From JAVBQG01 sp031549185 (GTDB taxonomy: Bacteria > Synergistota > Synergistia > Synergistales > Synergistaceae): 64,000 nt of DNA. The notes below the pieces were generated by a model, which saw only the letters and a list, made by a program, of their open reading frames with translations, did not search any database and was not told the DNA's origin. Made by a program: the position numbers and the translations under genes. Positions 8,849-17,686 of the stretch are shown piece by piece. The number at the start of each line of letters is the position of its first letter. Positions within the stretch are counted from its first letter, which is position 1. The DNA is taken from the NCBI GenBank assembly GCA_031549185.1, contig JAVBQG010000017.1:54205-118204 (forward strand), read 5' to 3'.

Positions 8849-9717
8849 CGCACCCTCGTCTTCGGGTCCATAAATTCGCGCAAACCATCGCCGAGCAGGT
8901 TAAAACTGAGCACGGAGAGGAAAATCATGACGCCGGGGAATGCGCTGTACCACCACGCGTCCATGATGTAGGTACGGGAGGCGCTCACGAGCAGTCCCCA
9001 CTCCGGTGTTGGCGGCTGCGCCCCCAGGCCGATGAAGGAGAGCGACGCCGCCGTCAGGATGACGCCGCCGAGGTCCATGGAGGCCTGTATGATGAGAGGG
9101 GCGATCGTGTTGGGGAGAATGTGGCTGAACATGATGACCCAGTCGTTCGTGCCGATGCATTTGGAGGCCTTTACGAACGGGCGTTCCCGCACGGAGATCG
9201 CCTGTGCCCTGATGATACGGCTGTACCACGGCCACCAGGCGATGACGATGGCGATGATCGCGTTTTTGAGACTGGGGCCGAGGAAGGACGCGATCACGAT
9301 GGCCACGAGCAAAGGCGGGAAACTCAGGAATATGTCCGTGACGCGCATGATGGCTTCGTCGATGCGCCCTCCATAGTAACCTGAAATGATGCCCAGCGGT
9401 ATCGCGATGAGCAGCGCCAGCGTGACGGTGATGAGCGAAATCGACAGGGATATGCGCGTGCCGTAGACGACACGGCTTAAAATATCGCGCCCCATTTCGT
9501 CCGTGCCGAAGGGATGCGCGAGCGATGGCGGCTGGAACGTGCTGCCCAGGTTGACGTCTCCCCGCCCCTGCTCCGGATAGGGAGCAATGAGCGGAGCCGC
9601 GACAGCCATAAGGAAGAGCAGGATGATAAAGGCGAACGCGAAACCGGTCAATTTGTTTCTGAAAATCATGCGCAGAAAGAGGCGAGCGTTCGTGCGCTCC
9701 GTATTCTTATCCGTCAT
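8845..9717 (-). CDS. oppC: Oligopeptide ABC transporter permease (OppC/DppC type)
   Basis: Inner-membrane permease, 290 residues, with an N-terminal helix, the OppC-type segment APLIAPYPEQ, then five more helices and the cytoplasmic EAA-like loop near KASKCIGTNDWV that contacts the ATPases. The start at 9717 (MTDKNTER) is chosen because it makes an ATGA overlap with the stop of oppB; a longer reading frame upstream is only the shadow of oppB. The tail FMDPKTRVR matches the usual DPR/K ending of these permeases. Confidence 0.93.
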   Translation of the reverse strand: MTDKNTERTNARLFLRMIFRNKLTGFAFAFIILLFLMAVAAPLIAPYPEQGRGDVNLGSTFQPPSLAHPFGTDEMGRDILSRVVYGTRISLSISLITVTLALLIAIPLGIISGYYGGRIDEAIMRVTDIFLSFPPLLVAIVIASFLGPSLKNAIIAIVIAWWPWYSRIIRAQAISVRERPFVKASKCIGTNDWVIMFSHILPNTIAPLIIQASMDLGGVILTAASLSFIGLGAQPPTPEWGLLVSASRTYIMDAWWYSAFPGVMIFLSVLSFNLLGDGLREFMDPKTRVR

Positions 9718-10745
9718 TTCTTCCCGCCTCCTTCCGTAAAGCGGATTCTGGGATCGAGCGCGATGACGATGTCGGCGAAGAGGTTCAGCAGAACGTAGCA
9801 GAGCGAGGCGAAGAGCGTGACGCCGACGATCGCCGGATAGTCGAGATTCAGCACCGAGAGGGCGATGTAATTGCCGACGCCGGGCCAACTGAAGACAGCT
9901 TCGATCACGAATGTGCCGACCAGCGTGTATCCCGCCGACAGCGCGAGAACGGTAACGACGGTGCCGAGGACGTTGCGGAGGGCGAAACGCCAGATGACGA
10001 GGCGTTCTTTGATGCCCCAGGCCCGTGCTGCGCGAATGTAATCTTCTCCGAGGACCTCGAGCAGGATCGACCGCGTCATTCTCGCCGTCAGCCCGAAGGA
10101 GTAGCTTCCAAGGGTCAGCACGGGAAGGATCATATGCTTCAAAGTATCGAAGAAGACGGCACCGTTGCCCGTGATGGCGGCGTCGAGCAGTGTGAAGCCG
10201 GTGATCCGTTCAAGCGGCGAGGTTAACTGTACCATCATGTCGATCTGACCGGACAGAGGGAGCCAGCCGAGATAGTTGGAAAAAATAATCTGCAGCATCA
10301 TGCCGAACCAGAAGGCGGGGACGGAGATGACGCCGACGGAGAAAAAACGCCCCATATGGTCGAAGAAAGTATTCTCCTTCACGGCGGAGTAAATGCCGAC
10401 GGGAAGTCCGAGGGCAAAGGCGACGAGAACGCTCAGGATGACGATCTCGATCGTGTTCGGTATCGTCTCCTTCAGTTCGTCCAGCACCGGGCGGTGCGAG
10501 ACGATGGAGATGCCGAGATCTCCGCCGAAGAGTTGCCGGATGAACTTGAAGTATTGCTCGTAAAGCGGTTTGTCCAGCCCCAGCTCGACGACGGCCTCCG
10601 CCTTCTGTTCGGCGGTGGCGTGAGCACCGACCCATCTCTGGGCCGGGTCGGAGGGAACAACACGGGACAGGATGAACGTAAAAGTCATGACGGCGAATAA
10701 TACGAACAGTCCGGTAGCGATTCTGGTGACGACGTACTTTCCCAT
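9714..10745 (-). CDS. oppB: Oligopeptide ABC transporter permease (OppB/DppB type)
   Basis: Inner-membrane permease of 343 residues, slightly longer than the usual 310-335. The N-terminus (GKYVVTRIATGLFVLFAVM) and the block FILSRVVPSDPAQRWVG are typical of OppB. The EAA-like loop DYIRAARAWGIKE and the terminal LDPRIRF are present. It begins 85 bases after the binding-protein gene, in the same operon. Confidence 0.93.
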   Translation of the reverse strand: MGKYVVTRIATGLFVLFAVMTFTFILSRVVPSDPAQRWVGAHATAEQKAEAVVELGLDKPLYEQYFKFIRQLFGGDLGISIVSHRPVLDELKETIPNTIEIVILSVLVAFALGLPVGIYSAVKENTFFDHMGRFFSVGVISVPAFWFGMMLQIIFSNYLGWLPLSGQIDMMVQLTSPLERITGFTLLDAAITGNGAVFFDTLKHMILPVLTLGSYSFGLTARMTRSILLEVLGEDYIRAARAWGIKERLVIWRFALRNVLGTVVTVLALSAGYTLVGTFVIEAVFSWPGVGNYIALSVLNLDYPAIVGVTLFASLCYVLLNLFADIVIALDPRIRFTEGGGKK

Positions 10746-10829
10746 GCTGCTCCCCCTTTATGATCCGGTTTGGTACAAATCTGAAATCAAAGGTCTGAAG
10801 GGTGAGGCGTTAACGGCAACATCCTTTGA

Positions 10830-12377
10830 CTATTTGCGATAGAGCTGGTAGAAGAAGACCGTCTCGGGATACCCAGCATTGTCCTTGTAGTCTCCCAGGT
10901 TTTTCCGGTATGGGCGAACATATTCGTCGCAGTAGATCATGAGGGCGGGGCAATCCTCGAGGATGATCTTTTGCGCTTCGATGTACTTCTCCGTCGCTTT
11001 GGAGACGGAGGTGCCGGATATTTCGATTGCCTCGTCGATCAGTTTATCGACCTTCGGGTTGGAATAGTAGCCGAAATTGTAGCCGATCTTCTTGTCGGTA
11101 TGGAATTGCGAGAACATGTAACCCTGCGGGTCGACGTTGTCAGGCCACCAGTAGAGAGTCGTGATGTCCTGCCGGTCCTTCGGGTTCTCGGCCTTCGCCA
11201 GATTGTACTTCGTATCCACCGTCATGCCGCGAAGTTCCAGGTCGATGCCTGCCTTGCGGAGAGAATCCTTGAACAGCTCTCCCACTTTCTGGATGTTCTG
11301 GTCTCCGGCCGTATAGGTGTAGAGGAGTTTGAAGCCGCCCTTTTCGTATCCGGCTTCTTTCAGCAATTGCGCTGCTTTCTTCGGGTCGTAGCTGTACTGT
11401 TTCAAATTTTTGCCGTGTCCCCAGAGCGTCGGCGGGATGACGCCGCGTGCCTGTACCGCGTTGCCTTTCATCACGAATTTGATGATGTCTTCGTATGGCA
11501 TGAGATAGGCGAGCGCCTGACGCACTTTGACGTTTTCCAGAGGGCCCTTCTTCGAGTTGAGAAACAGGTAGAGCTGTTGGAAGGAGGGAATACGGCTGAT
11601 GCTGATGTTCGGATCCGTCTTCAGGGGTTCAAGAACGTCGGGACCGAGTGAATCCACGATGTCGACCTCGCCTTTGACCAGCATCTGGCGACGCGTGATC
11701 TGCTCCTTGATTACCTTGACGACGGCGAAATCGGCCTGTGCCTTATTATTATCCCAGCCTCCCCAGTAGTCTGCGAATTTTTCCAGGACGACCTCGCTGT
11801 CCTTCTTGTAGCTCTTCAGTTTGTAGGGACCTGTGCCGTCCGCGTTGAGTTTGTAGTACCAGTCGCGGTTGTGTTCGGGGTTGTATATGTACGCGCCGTA
11901 GGCGGACGATACGATATAGAGCAGGGGCAACGGGCGCTCGAGGCTTATCTCGAGCGTGTTCGCGTCGCGAGCCTTGATGCTCTTCACGCCGTCCCAGATA
12001 TAGACGGCTCCCTTGCCCCCTTTGATCGTTCTGTTGAGGGAGTCGGCCGCAATTTGCGCGGTGAGCGTCTTGCCGCTGTGGAATTTGACGCTCTTGCGCA
12101 GTTTGAAAGTCCATGTCAGATTGTCCTTGGACGTCTGCCAGCTCTCGGCGAGTGCCGGCGCGAATTTATCGGGATGTCCCGGCTCGATCCGCACGAGCGA
12201 CTCGTAGATGTTTTGCAGCACCTTGATCTCGGCTGCCCAGGTCTCGGCGGGATCCCAGAAGACCATCGGATCCGCGTGCGTCCCAAACGTTATGATGACG
12301 GGCTTCGACGCGGCTGAAGCCGTCCCTGCGAGGACAAAAACAACCAACAGTACGAGGAGTAGCAGTACCTTCTTCAT
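10830..12377 (-). CDS. Peptide-binding lipoprotein/periplasmic protein, SBP family 5
   Basis: Extracytoplasmic solute-binding protein that delivers peptides to the adjacent OppBC pore. Residues 1-22 are a signal peptide ending in TASAAS. The family 5 blocks follow: an early FWDPAETWAAE-type motif, LAESWQTSKDNLTWTFKLR and KFHSGKTLTA. The ATG at 12377 is chosen because GAAGGAGG lies ten bases upstream, whereas the ATG at 12386 directly abuts that site. The gene starts five bases after the racemase stop. Peptide specificity cannot be read from sequence. Confidence 0.93.
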   Translation of the reverse strand: MKKVLLLLVLLVVFVLAGTASAASKPVIITFGTHADPMVFWDPAETWAAEIKVLQNIYESLVRIEPGHPDKFAPALAESWQTSKDNLTWTFKLRKSVKFHSGKTLTAQIAADSLNRTIKGGKGAVYIWDGVKSIKARDANTLEISLERPLPLLYIVSSAYGAYIYNPEHNRDWYYKLNADGTGPYKLKSYKKDSEVVLEKFADYWGGWDNNKAQADFAVVKVIKEQITRRQMLVKGEVDIVDSLGPDVLEPLKTDPNISISRIPSFQQLYLFLNSKKGPLENVKVRQALAYLMPYEDIIKFVMKGNAVQARGVIPPTLWGHGKNLKQYSYDPKKAAQLLKEAGYEKGGFKLLYTYTAGDQNIQKVGELFKDSLRKAGIDLELRGMTVDTKYNLAKAENPKDRQDITTLYWWPDNVDPQGYMFSQFHTDKKIGYNFGYYSNPKVDKLIDEAIEISGTSVSKATEKYIEAQKIILEDCPALMIYCDEYVRPYRKNLGDYKDNAGYPETVFFYQLYRK

Positions 12378-12382
12378 TCCTT

Positions 12383-13141
12383 TCATACCTCCTTCAGAGT
12401 GGGCAATACAGATTTTGCCAGTTTTTCGAAATTCGGTTTCGGGTAAGAGATGCGGCTGTGCAACAGTCCGGTGGCCAGCATCACCTCCGCCGCCGCCACG
12501 GCCGCTTTGGCGGGGTTGACGACGGGGATGCCCAGCTTTTTGCCCGCCGGTTCGTCTACCAGGAGAAAGGCAAGCGTCATGCAGCCGAGGACGATCGACG
12601 AAGCCCCGTCTTCGACGAGCTTGCGCCCCACCTCGACAATCTGATTCACGACGGCCGTTTCGTCGACGGAGCCGTCCATCATGTTGAGTACGTTGTACTG
12701 AACGGCTCTGACCGATGCGAGCTGTTCGCGGTATCCCATTTTTCTGATCATGACGCGGGTTTCCGGGACGACCTCGTCGAGTATCGTAGCGACGCCGAAA
12801 CTTTCTCCCAGCGTGGTCGCCAGCGCGACGGAACTCTCGAACGGTCCGATTACCGGCACGTCCAACAGCTCCCTGACGGACGCGATGCCTGGATCGTCGG
12901 CACAGCCGATAATGACGGCGTCGTACTCTCCCTTGAGGGAGATCAGGTGCTTCAGTGTCGAGCCGACGGACATCTCGCTCTCGATATACGATTCGATGGA
13001 CAAGGGGCCGTCGTCCGCCGATCGCACGAAGACACTGTTTTTTTCGGGGTTGATCAGAAAAGAGTTCGCGAGCCTCTCTCTTCTCTTCATCTCCCCATCG
13101 GGCATCCCGCTTCCAGGAACGAGGTAGAGGATTCTGCCCAT
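12383..13141 (-). CDS. Asp/Glu/hydantoin racemase-family protein
   Basis: A 252-residue cofactor-independent racemase fold. The two catalytic Cys positions of the family are visible: IIGCADDPG in the N-terminal half and IVLGCMTLAF in the C-terminal half. This fits hydantoin racemase/AroM-like members that invert amino acids or their derivatives. The ATG at 13141 overlaps the dipeptidase stop (TGATG), so the two are translationally coupled; the frame extends further upstream only through the dipeptidase gene. With a dipeptidase and peptide importer it may convert D- (or L-) residues released from imported peptides; the substrate is inferred only. Confidence 0.85.
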   Translation of the reverse strand: MGRILYLVPGSGMPDGEMKRRERLANSFLINPEKNSVFVRSADDGPLSIESYIESEMSVGSTLKHLISLKGEYDAVIIGCADDPGIASVRELLDVPVIGPFESSVALATTLGESFGVATILDEVVPETRVMIRKMGYREQLASVRAVQYNVLNMMDGSVDETAVVNQIVEVGRKLVEDGASSIVLGCMTLAFLLVDEPAGKKLGIPVVNPAKAAVAAAEVMLATGLLHSRISYPKPNFEKLAKSVLPTLKEV

Positions 13142-14358
13142 CAGATGGGATACCACGCTTCCTTGAGGACTCGAAGGGAATTGCCCCCGGCTACTTTGAC
13201 GATATCCTCGTCCGAATAGTCGTGTGCGATCAGCCAGCGTATCGTATTCCACGAAGCTTCGGTCGGGTTTTCGAGTCCCCGCACGTACGGCATGCGCGGA
13301 AATTCGTAGCCGTTGTTCTTGTTGCCGCTCTGGTTTTCGGAGATGGACATGTTCGCGGCAAAAAGGTTGTGCAATCCAACGTGATCTCCGTAGAGCGCGT
13401 CGATTCCGAACGCGACGTGGTCGATTCCGACGAGATCCACGAGGTATTCGAAATGTTCCATGACCGATTCGATGCTATGCTCGGGGTGGCGTTTGGTGAT
13501 GGTCGTGTGTGGCGCGGCTTCGATGCCGACGACGCCCCCTTTGTCGGCGCATGCCTTCAGGACGTCGTCGTTTTTCAGGCGGTTCATATCCCAGAGGGCC
13601 CTTGCTCCGACGTGCGTGATGAAGACGGGTTTGCGGCTGGCGTTGATCGCGTCCATGGACGTCTTCTCTCCGGCGTGCGACAGGTCGATCGCCATGCCGA
13701 TCCGGTTCATGCGTTCTACCGCCTTATGCCCGAACGATGTGAGCCCGCCGTCTCCTTTCTCTTTGAGGCCGGAGCCCAGCCCGTTCGATTCGCTGTAGAC
13801 GAGTCCCATCATTCTGACGCCAAGGCCGTAGAGGATCTCGATCCGGTCGAGTTCGTTCTCAATCGGCGTCGCGCTCTCCAGTGCCATGAACCAGGCAATT
13901 TTGCCCTCTTTTTTTGCGCGGGCGATATCCTCCAGGCCTTTTCCGTGAATCAGAAAATCCTGATGAGCGATGTCGCATGCGCGGATTCCCATGTCGTGAA
14001 TGACGTCGTTCCACTTCCAGCCGTTTGCCGATGTGATGACGCAGGTGCCGTCCATCATGTTATCGAAAATCGCGTCGAGGCACGAATGCGCGAGTGCCTC
14101 GAACGCAGTCCGTTCTCTTCCCGCGCGCTCGTATTCCATCAGTTCATTTAAATCATCGGGAGTGACCGACGGGTGTTCGTGCAGCGCAATGACAGGGGTC
14201 TTCTCGATCAATTTTCCCAGGCGTTTTTCCTGTTCTCCGCTCAAAGGCACCTCGTACGGCTCCACCCGATTCAGTTCCGCGCTCAGCTTGAAATCGTCAT
14301 AATCCACGCCCGGCCTCAGATAGTCAAACGATTTGTACCCCCTATACCCGGTCTTCAT
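13141..14358 (-). CDS. M19-family (renal dipeptidase-like) metallopeptidase, divergent
   Basis: Dinuclear zinc dipeptidase fold, 405 residues, longer than the usual 310-350 because of an N-terminal extension of about 50. Expected metal ligands are seen in LES (Glu), IDLSHAG (His) and ITHVGARAL (His). The first ligand pair, normally H-x-D, reads HEH at residues 60-62, and the normal SHS before the Ala-Arg is THV. It may therefore bind metal or substrate differently from true dipeptidases. First gene of the seven-gene Opp operon; GGGAGG precedes the ATG. Confidence 0.83.
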   Translation of the reverse strand: MKTGYRGYKSFDYLRPGVDYDDFKLSAELNRVEPYEVPLSGEQEKRLGKLIEKTPVIALHEHPSVTPDDLNELMEYERAGRERTAFEALAHSCLDAIFDNMMDGTCVITSANGWKWNDVIHDMGIRACDIAHQDFLIHGKGLEDIARAKKEGKIAWFMALESATPIENELDRIEILYGLGVRMMGLVYSESNGLGSGLKEKGDGGLTSFGHKAVERMNRIGMAIDLSHAGEKTSMDAINASRKPVFITHVGARALWDMNRLKNDDVLKACADKGGVVGIEAAPHTTITKRHPEHSIESVMEHFEYLVDLVGIDHVAFGIDALYGDHVGLHNLFAANMSISENQSGNKNNGYEFPRMPYVRGLENPTEASWNTIRWLIAHDYSDEDIVKVAGGNSLRVLKEAWYPI

Positions 14359-14406
14359 GAATTGAAAACACCTCCCGATGAAATGTGGAATGTAAGTGCA
14401 TTTATG

Positions 14407-14440
14407 CTATGCATAGTAAACGATGTTTGTCACAAGACAA
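14407..14440 (-). promoter_or_regulatory. Promoter with two operator-like palindromes, first Opp operon
   Basis: On the - strand TTGTCT (14440-14435) and TACTAT (14418-14413) are 16 bases apart. The perfect palindrome CTATGCATAG (14407-14416) covers the -10 and start region, and TTGTC-ACAA-GACAA (14427-14440) covers the -35. Both are placed to block RNA polymerase; the PucR-type protein encoded just upstream is the obvious candidate to bind. Confidence 0.55.
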
Positions 14441-14520
14441 TGTCCGGCGCGACGAAAAAAATGCCGATGCACTGTGCGCGGCGCATAATTGACGTTTATG
14501 TAAAATGCACGCGAGAAATG

Positions 14521-15606
14521 TCAGGACTGGTTTCGATACGTGCTGTCGAGAAGAAGTGCAAGACGCAACATGAAAATGTTGTCGGTCGAAAGCGGCACGA
14601 TCTGGTCGATTCCCTTCAGCCTGTATCTTAGGGTATTTCTGTGAATGAATAACGTGTCGGATGTCTCCTCAATCGAGCGATCGCAGGCCAGCCAGGTGCG
14701 TAGTGTATGAATCAGATCGACGCCGCTTTTTTCCGTCGCGGCGAGCAACGGGGCCAGAACGCGGTTTGTTGCTTCTTTAAGCGATTCATCGACGCCGTTT
14801 TCCGTGAGCGTGAGGAGCAAACCCATATCTTCTGCCGTAAAAGTCCCATGGCGATGCCCGAGTCCTCTGGCAAGCTGGAAGCACCTTCGTGCCTCATGAA
14901 AGGAGTTGCGCAGGAATCGCATCGGCCGGTTTCTGCTCACACCGACCGGTGCGTCGTGTAGATGGTCGTTTCCCGTCTTTTCGAGGGGAACCGGCAACAC
15001 GGCGATGATCTCGTCGTCTTTGTGCATGTGTATGGTCGTTTCGAACAAGCGACCGGGACCGTCGTCGCGACAGTCGACTGTTCTGGTATAGGCGATGCGT
15101 ACGGGGCGCGCTTTCATCCAGCCAAAGCGCTCGAGTTCTTCCAGAGCTTCCTCCGCGTTGTCGTCGAAGAGCGCCCGTTCGAAAAGGCTTTCGGTCGTCA
15201 CGCCTTGTGCCGTTTTCTTCTCTCCCTTTAAAATTTTCGCCATGACTTCTCGCGTTATGGAGACGTAGGAGATGTTCATCGGAAGCTTGACGATGGGGAA
15301 AGCCAGCCTGTTCGCAGTTTGAAGCGCCTTGGGAGGTATATCGCTCAAAAACCACCCGAGCTTGACGCCCAGGCCCGAGCTACCCTGTGCGTTGTAACCT
15401 TCGATCAGTGCGTCGAAATTGCCGATGTACTCCTGCAGCGTGTAGGTGGTCGAAAACAGGAAGATGTCGGATGTGACGCAGTAGTCGGATGTCGGGACCT
15501 CGAGGTAGTCAACGCAACTCACATTTCTGCCTAGGCCGTCCGCCCCCGCCAGAATCTCGTATCCGTCGAATATGTGAAGTTGAAGCATCTCCGCGACCGT
15601 GATCAT
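14521..15606 (-). CDS. PucR-family transcriptional regulator
   Basis: A 361-residue DNA-binding regulator. It opens with the PucR N-terminal ligand domain (MITVAEMLQLHIFDGYEIL) and ends with the PucR helix-turn-helix (ETSDTLFIHRNTLRYRLKGID), with the middle domain between. Family members sense purines, amino acids or related nitrogen compounds. The start at 15606 is set by homology; no ribosome site precedes it and a TATAAT lies only seven bases upstream, so the mRNA may be leaderless. It is on the same strand as and upstream of the dipeptidase-racemase-Opp operon, separated by 160 bases with palindromes, and probably controls it. Confidence 0.9.
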   Translation of the reverse strand: MITVAEMLQLHIFDGYEILAGADGLGRNVSCVDYLEVPTSDYCVTSDIFLFSTTYTLQEYIGNFDALIEGYNAQGSSGLGVKLGWFLSDIPPKALQTANRLAFPIVKLPMNISYVSITREVMAKILKGEKKTAQGVTTESLFERALFDDNAEEALEELERFGWMKARPVRIAYTRTVDCRDDGPGRLFETTIHMHKDDEIIAVLPVPLEKTGNDHLHDAPVGVSRNRPMRFLRNSFHEARRCFQLARGLGHRHGTFTAEDMGLLLTLTENGVDESLKEATNRVLAPLLAATEKSGVDLIHTLRTWLACDRSIEETSDTLFIHRNTLRYRLKGIDQIVPLSTDNIFMLRLALLLDSTYRNQS

Positions 15607-15612
15607 ATTTGC

Positions 15613-15618
15613 ATTATA
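15613..15618 (-). promoter_or_regulatory. -10 box placing transcription start at the pucR-type ATG
   Basis: The complement reads TATAAT, ending six bases before the ATG at 15606. A start of transcription at the usual distance would fall on the ATG itself, predicting a leaderless mRNA. The -35 region is poor and overlaps the terminator stem just upstream. Confidence 0.5.
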
Positions 15619-15621
15619 AAT

Positions 15622-15659
15622 CAAAAAACCACGGAACCCGTATATTGGCTCCGTGGTTT
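15622..15659 (-). terminator. Intrinsic terminator of the second Opp operon
   Basis: AAACCACGGA (15626-15635) pairs with TCCGTGGTTT (15650-15659), and on the - strand the stem runs into TTTTTT. It begins 45 bases after the stop of the last transporter gene at 15705. Confidence 0.85.
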
Positions 15660-15704
15660 GCAGTAAATGTAGATTTTTATCGAGACCTTGATCCGTTACC
15701 CCGC

Positions 15705-16679
15705 TCACTCATACAAAAAACACGCCACCTCGTGTCCCTCGCCCCGGTCCCTCGGCCTCGGTTCCTCAGTCCGGCAGCGGTCCATGGCCTTGGGGCAGCG
15801 GGTCGAGAAGATGCAGCCGCTCGGCGGATTGATGGGGGAGGGCACGTCGCCCTCTAGGATGATGCGCTTTTGCGCTGCGTCCGGATCGGGCACGGGGATT
15901 GCCGACGTCAGGGCCTGCGCGTAGGGGTGCAGCGGGCGCGCGAAGAAGTCGTTCTTGGGACCGATCTCCACCAGTTTGCCGAGGTAGAGCACGGCCACGC
16001 GGTCGGAGATGTGGCGCACCACCGAGAGGTCGTGCGAGATGAACAGGTACGTGAGGCCGAACTCCGCTCGCAGGTCCGCCAGCAGATTCAGCACCTGGCT
16101 CTGGATCGACACGTCGAGGGCCGAGACCGGCTCGTCGCAGACCACGAACTCGGGCTTCATACCCAGCGCCCGCGCGATGCCGATGCGTTGGCGCTGTCCA
16201 CCGGAGAACTCGTGTGGGTACTTCGCACGGTTTTCCGGGCGCAGGCCGACCTTCATCATGATGTCGACCACGTAGTCGTCGAACTCCCGGCGTGTGATCA
16301 GGCCGTGATAGAGGGGGGCCTCACCGATGATCTGCGCGACGTTCATGCGCGGGTTGAGGCTTCCGTACGGATCCTGGAAGATGATCTGCATCAGGCGCCG
16401 CAGCTCGGCGTCCTCCGTCCGGTGCATCTCTCCGACGTCGCGTCCCTTGAAGGTCACGCTGCCCGCCGTCGGTTTGATCAGGTGCAGGATGGTCCGCCCG
16501 ATCGTCGTCTTTCCGCAGCCGGACTCGCCGACCAGCCCGAGCGTCTCGCCCTTTTTGATGTCGAACGACACGTCGTTCACGGCCTGCACGTAGCCGACCG
16601 TGCGCTTGAGGAGCCCCTTTTTGATCGGGTAGAACTGCTTGAGATTTTTGATCTCCAGATACTTTTCGCCGCCCGTCAT
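15705..16679 (-). CDS. oppF: Oligopeptide ABC transporter ATP-binding protein (OppF/DppF type)
   Basis: ATPase of the second peptide importer, 324 residues. Walker A GESGCGKTT, signature FSGGQRQRIGIARAL, Walker B FVVCDEPVSALD and the C-terminal CIFSTRCPKAMDRC are all canonical. The start (MTGGEKYLE) is at 16679, making an ATGA overlap with oppD; the frame is open far upstream, but that part is antisense-free shadow of oppD rather than protein. Last gene of the operon, followed by a strong terminator. Confidence 0.94.
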   Translation of the reverse strand: MTGGEKYLEIKNLKQFYPIKKGLLKRTVGYVQAVNDVSFDIKKGETLGLVGESGCGKTTIGRTILHLIKPTAGSVTFKGRDVGEMHRTEDAELRRLMQIIFQDPYGSLNPRMNVAQIIGEAPLYHGLITRREFDDYVVDIMMKVGLRPENRAKYPHEFSGGQRQRIGIARALGMKPEFVVCDEPVSALDVSIQSQVLNLLADLRAEFGLTYLFISHDLSVVRHISDRVAVLYLGKLVEIGPKNDFFARPLHPYAQALTSAIPVPDPDAAQKRIILEGDVPSPINPPSGCIFSTRCPKAMDRCRTEEPRPRDRGEGHEVACFLYE

Positions 16680-17677
16680 TCGGAGTCGCCCCCTTCCGCC
16701 GTGCGCTCCGGTGAGCCTTCGAAGAGCCAGCAGCGCACCTTGCGGTCGCCCCTCATGCGGAAGAGCGGCGGGTCGGTCTGGCGGCACTTGTCGAAGCACT
16801 CCGGGCAGCGGTTGTGGAAGCGGCAGCCGCTGGGGAAGTTGAGCGGGCTCGGCACGATGCCGGGGATGACGGAGAGGCGCTCCTTCGTCTCGTCCATGCG
16901 CGGGATCGAGGAAAGCAGGCCGCGCGTGTAGGGATGCAGCGGCTCTTTGAAGATCGGGCGCACGGCCCCCTCCTCCACGACCTTGGCGGCGTACATGACG
17001 ACCACGCGCTGTGCCGTCTCCGCGACGACGCCGAGCGAGTGCGTGATCAGCATGACCGAGGAGCCGAACTCCTTCTTCAGGGCGTTCATCAGGTCGAGGA
17101 TCTGCGCTTGCACGGTGACGTCGAGCGCCGTGGTCGGCTCGTCGGCGATCAGAAGCGACGGTTTGCAGGCGAGCGCCATGGCGATCATGATGCGCTGGCG
17201 CTGGCCGCCGGAGAACTGATGCGGGTATTCGTCGATTCGCGCGGCGGCGTTGGGGATGCCGACCACGTCGAGCATCTCGATTGCGCGCGTGCGCGCGTCC
17301 TGCCGGTTCATGTGCTGATGCAGTTTGAGCGGCTCGGAGAGCTGGTTGCAGACCGTGTAGACGGGGTTGAGGCTCGTCATCGGCTCCTGAAAGATCATGG
17401 AGATCGCGCAGCCGCGAATCTTGCGCATCTCCGCGTCGGAGAGTCCGAGTAGGCTCCTGCCCTCCAGCAGAATATCGCCGCTCTCGATGCGGCCCGTCGG
17501 TTTCTGGACCAACCGAAGCACGGAGAGCGCGGTGACGCTCTTGCCGCAACCGGACTCGCCGACCACGCCGAGCGTCTCGCCCCGTTCGATGGAGAACGAG
17601 ACGCCGTCGACCGCCCGCACGGTTCCCCGGTCGGTGTCGAAGACGGTGTGCAGGTCTTTGATTTCAAGCAACGCCAT
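16676..17677 (-). CDS. oppD: Oligopeptide ABC transporter ATP-binding protein (OppD/DppD type)
   Basis: ATPase of the second peptide importer. Walker A GESGCGKS, signature FSGGQRQRIMIAMAL, Walker B LLIADEPTTALD and the terminal Cys motif CRFHNRCPECFDKC are intact. An ATG at 17677 is preferred; a GTG at 17686 directly after the oppC stop is the alternative and would add three residues. Same operon as the flanking permease and OppF genes. Confidence 0.93.
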   Translation of the reverse strand: MALLEIKDLHTVFDTDRGTVRAVDGVSFSIERGETLGVVGESGCGKSVTALSVLRLVQKPTGRIESGDILLEGRSLLGLSDAEMRKIRGCAISMIFQEPMTSLNPVYTVCNQLSEPLKLHQHMNRQDARTRAIEMLDVVGIPNAAARIDEYPHQFSGGQRQRIMIAMALACKPSLLIADEPTTALDVTVQAQILDLMNALKKEFGSSVMLITHSLGVVAETAQRVVVMYAAKVVEEGAVRPIFKEPLHPYTRGLLSSIPRMDETKERLSVIPGIVPSPLNFPSGCRFHNRCPECFDKCRQTDPPLFRMRGDRKVRCWLFEGSPERTAEGGDSE

Positions 17678-17686
17678 CCGCCCCAC

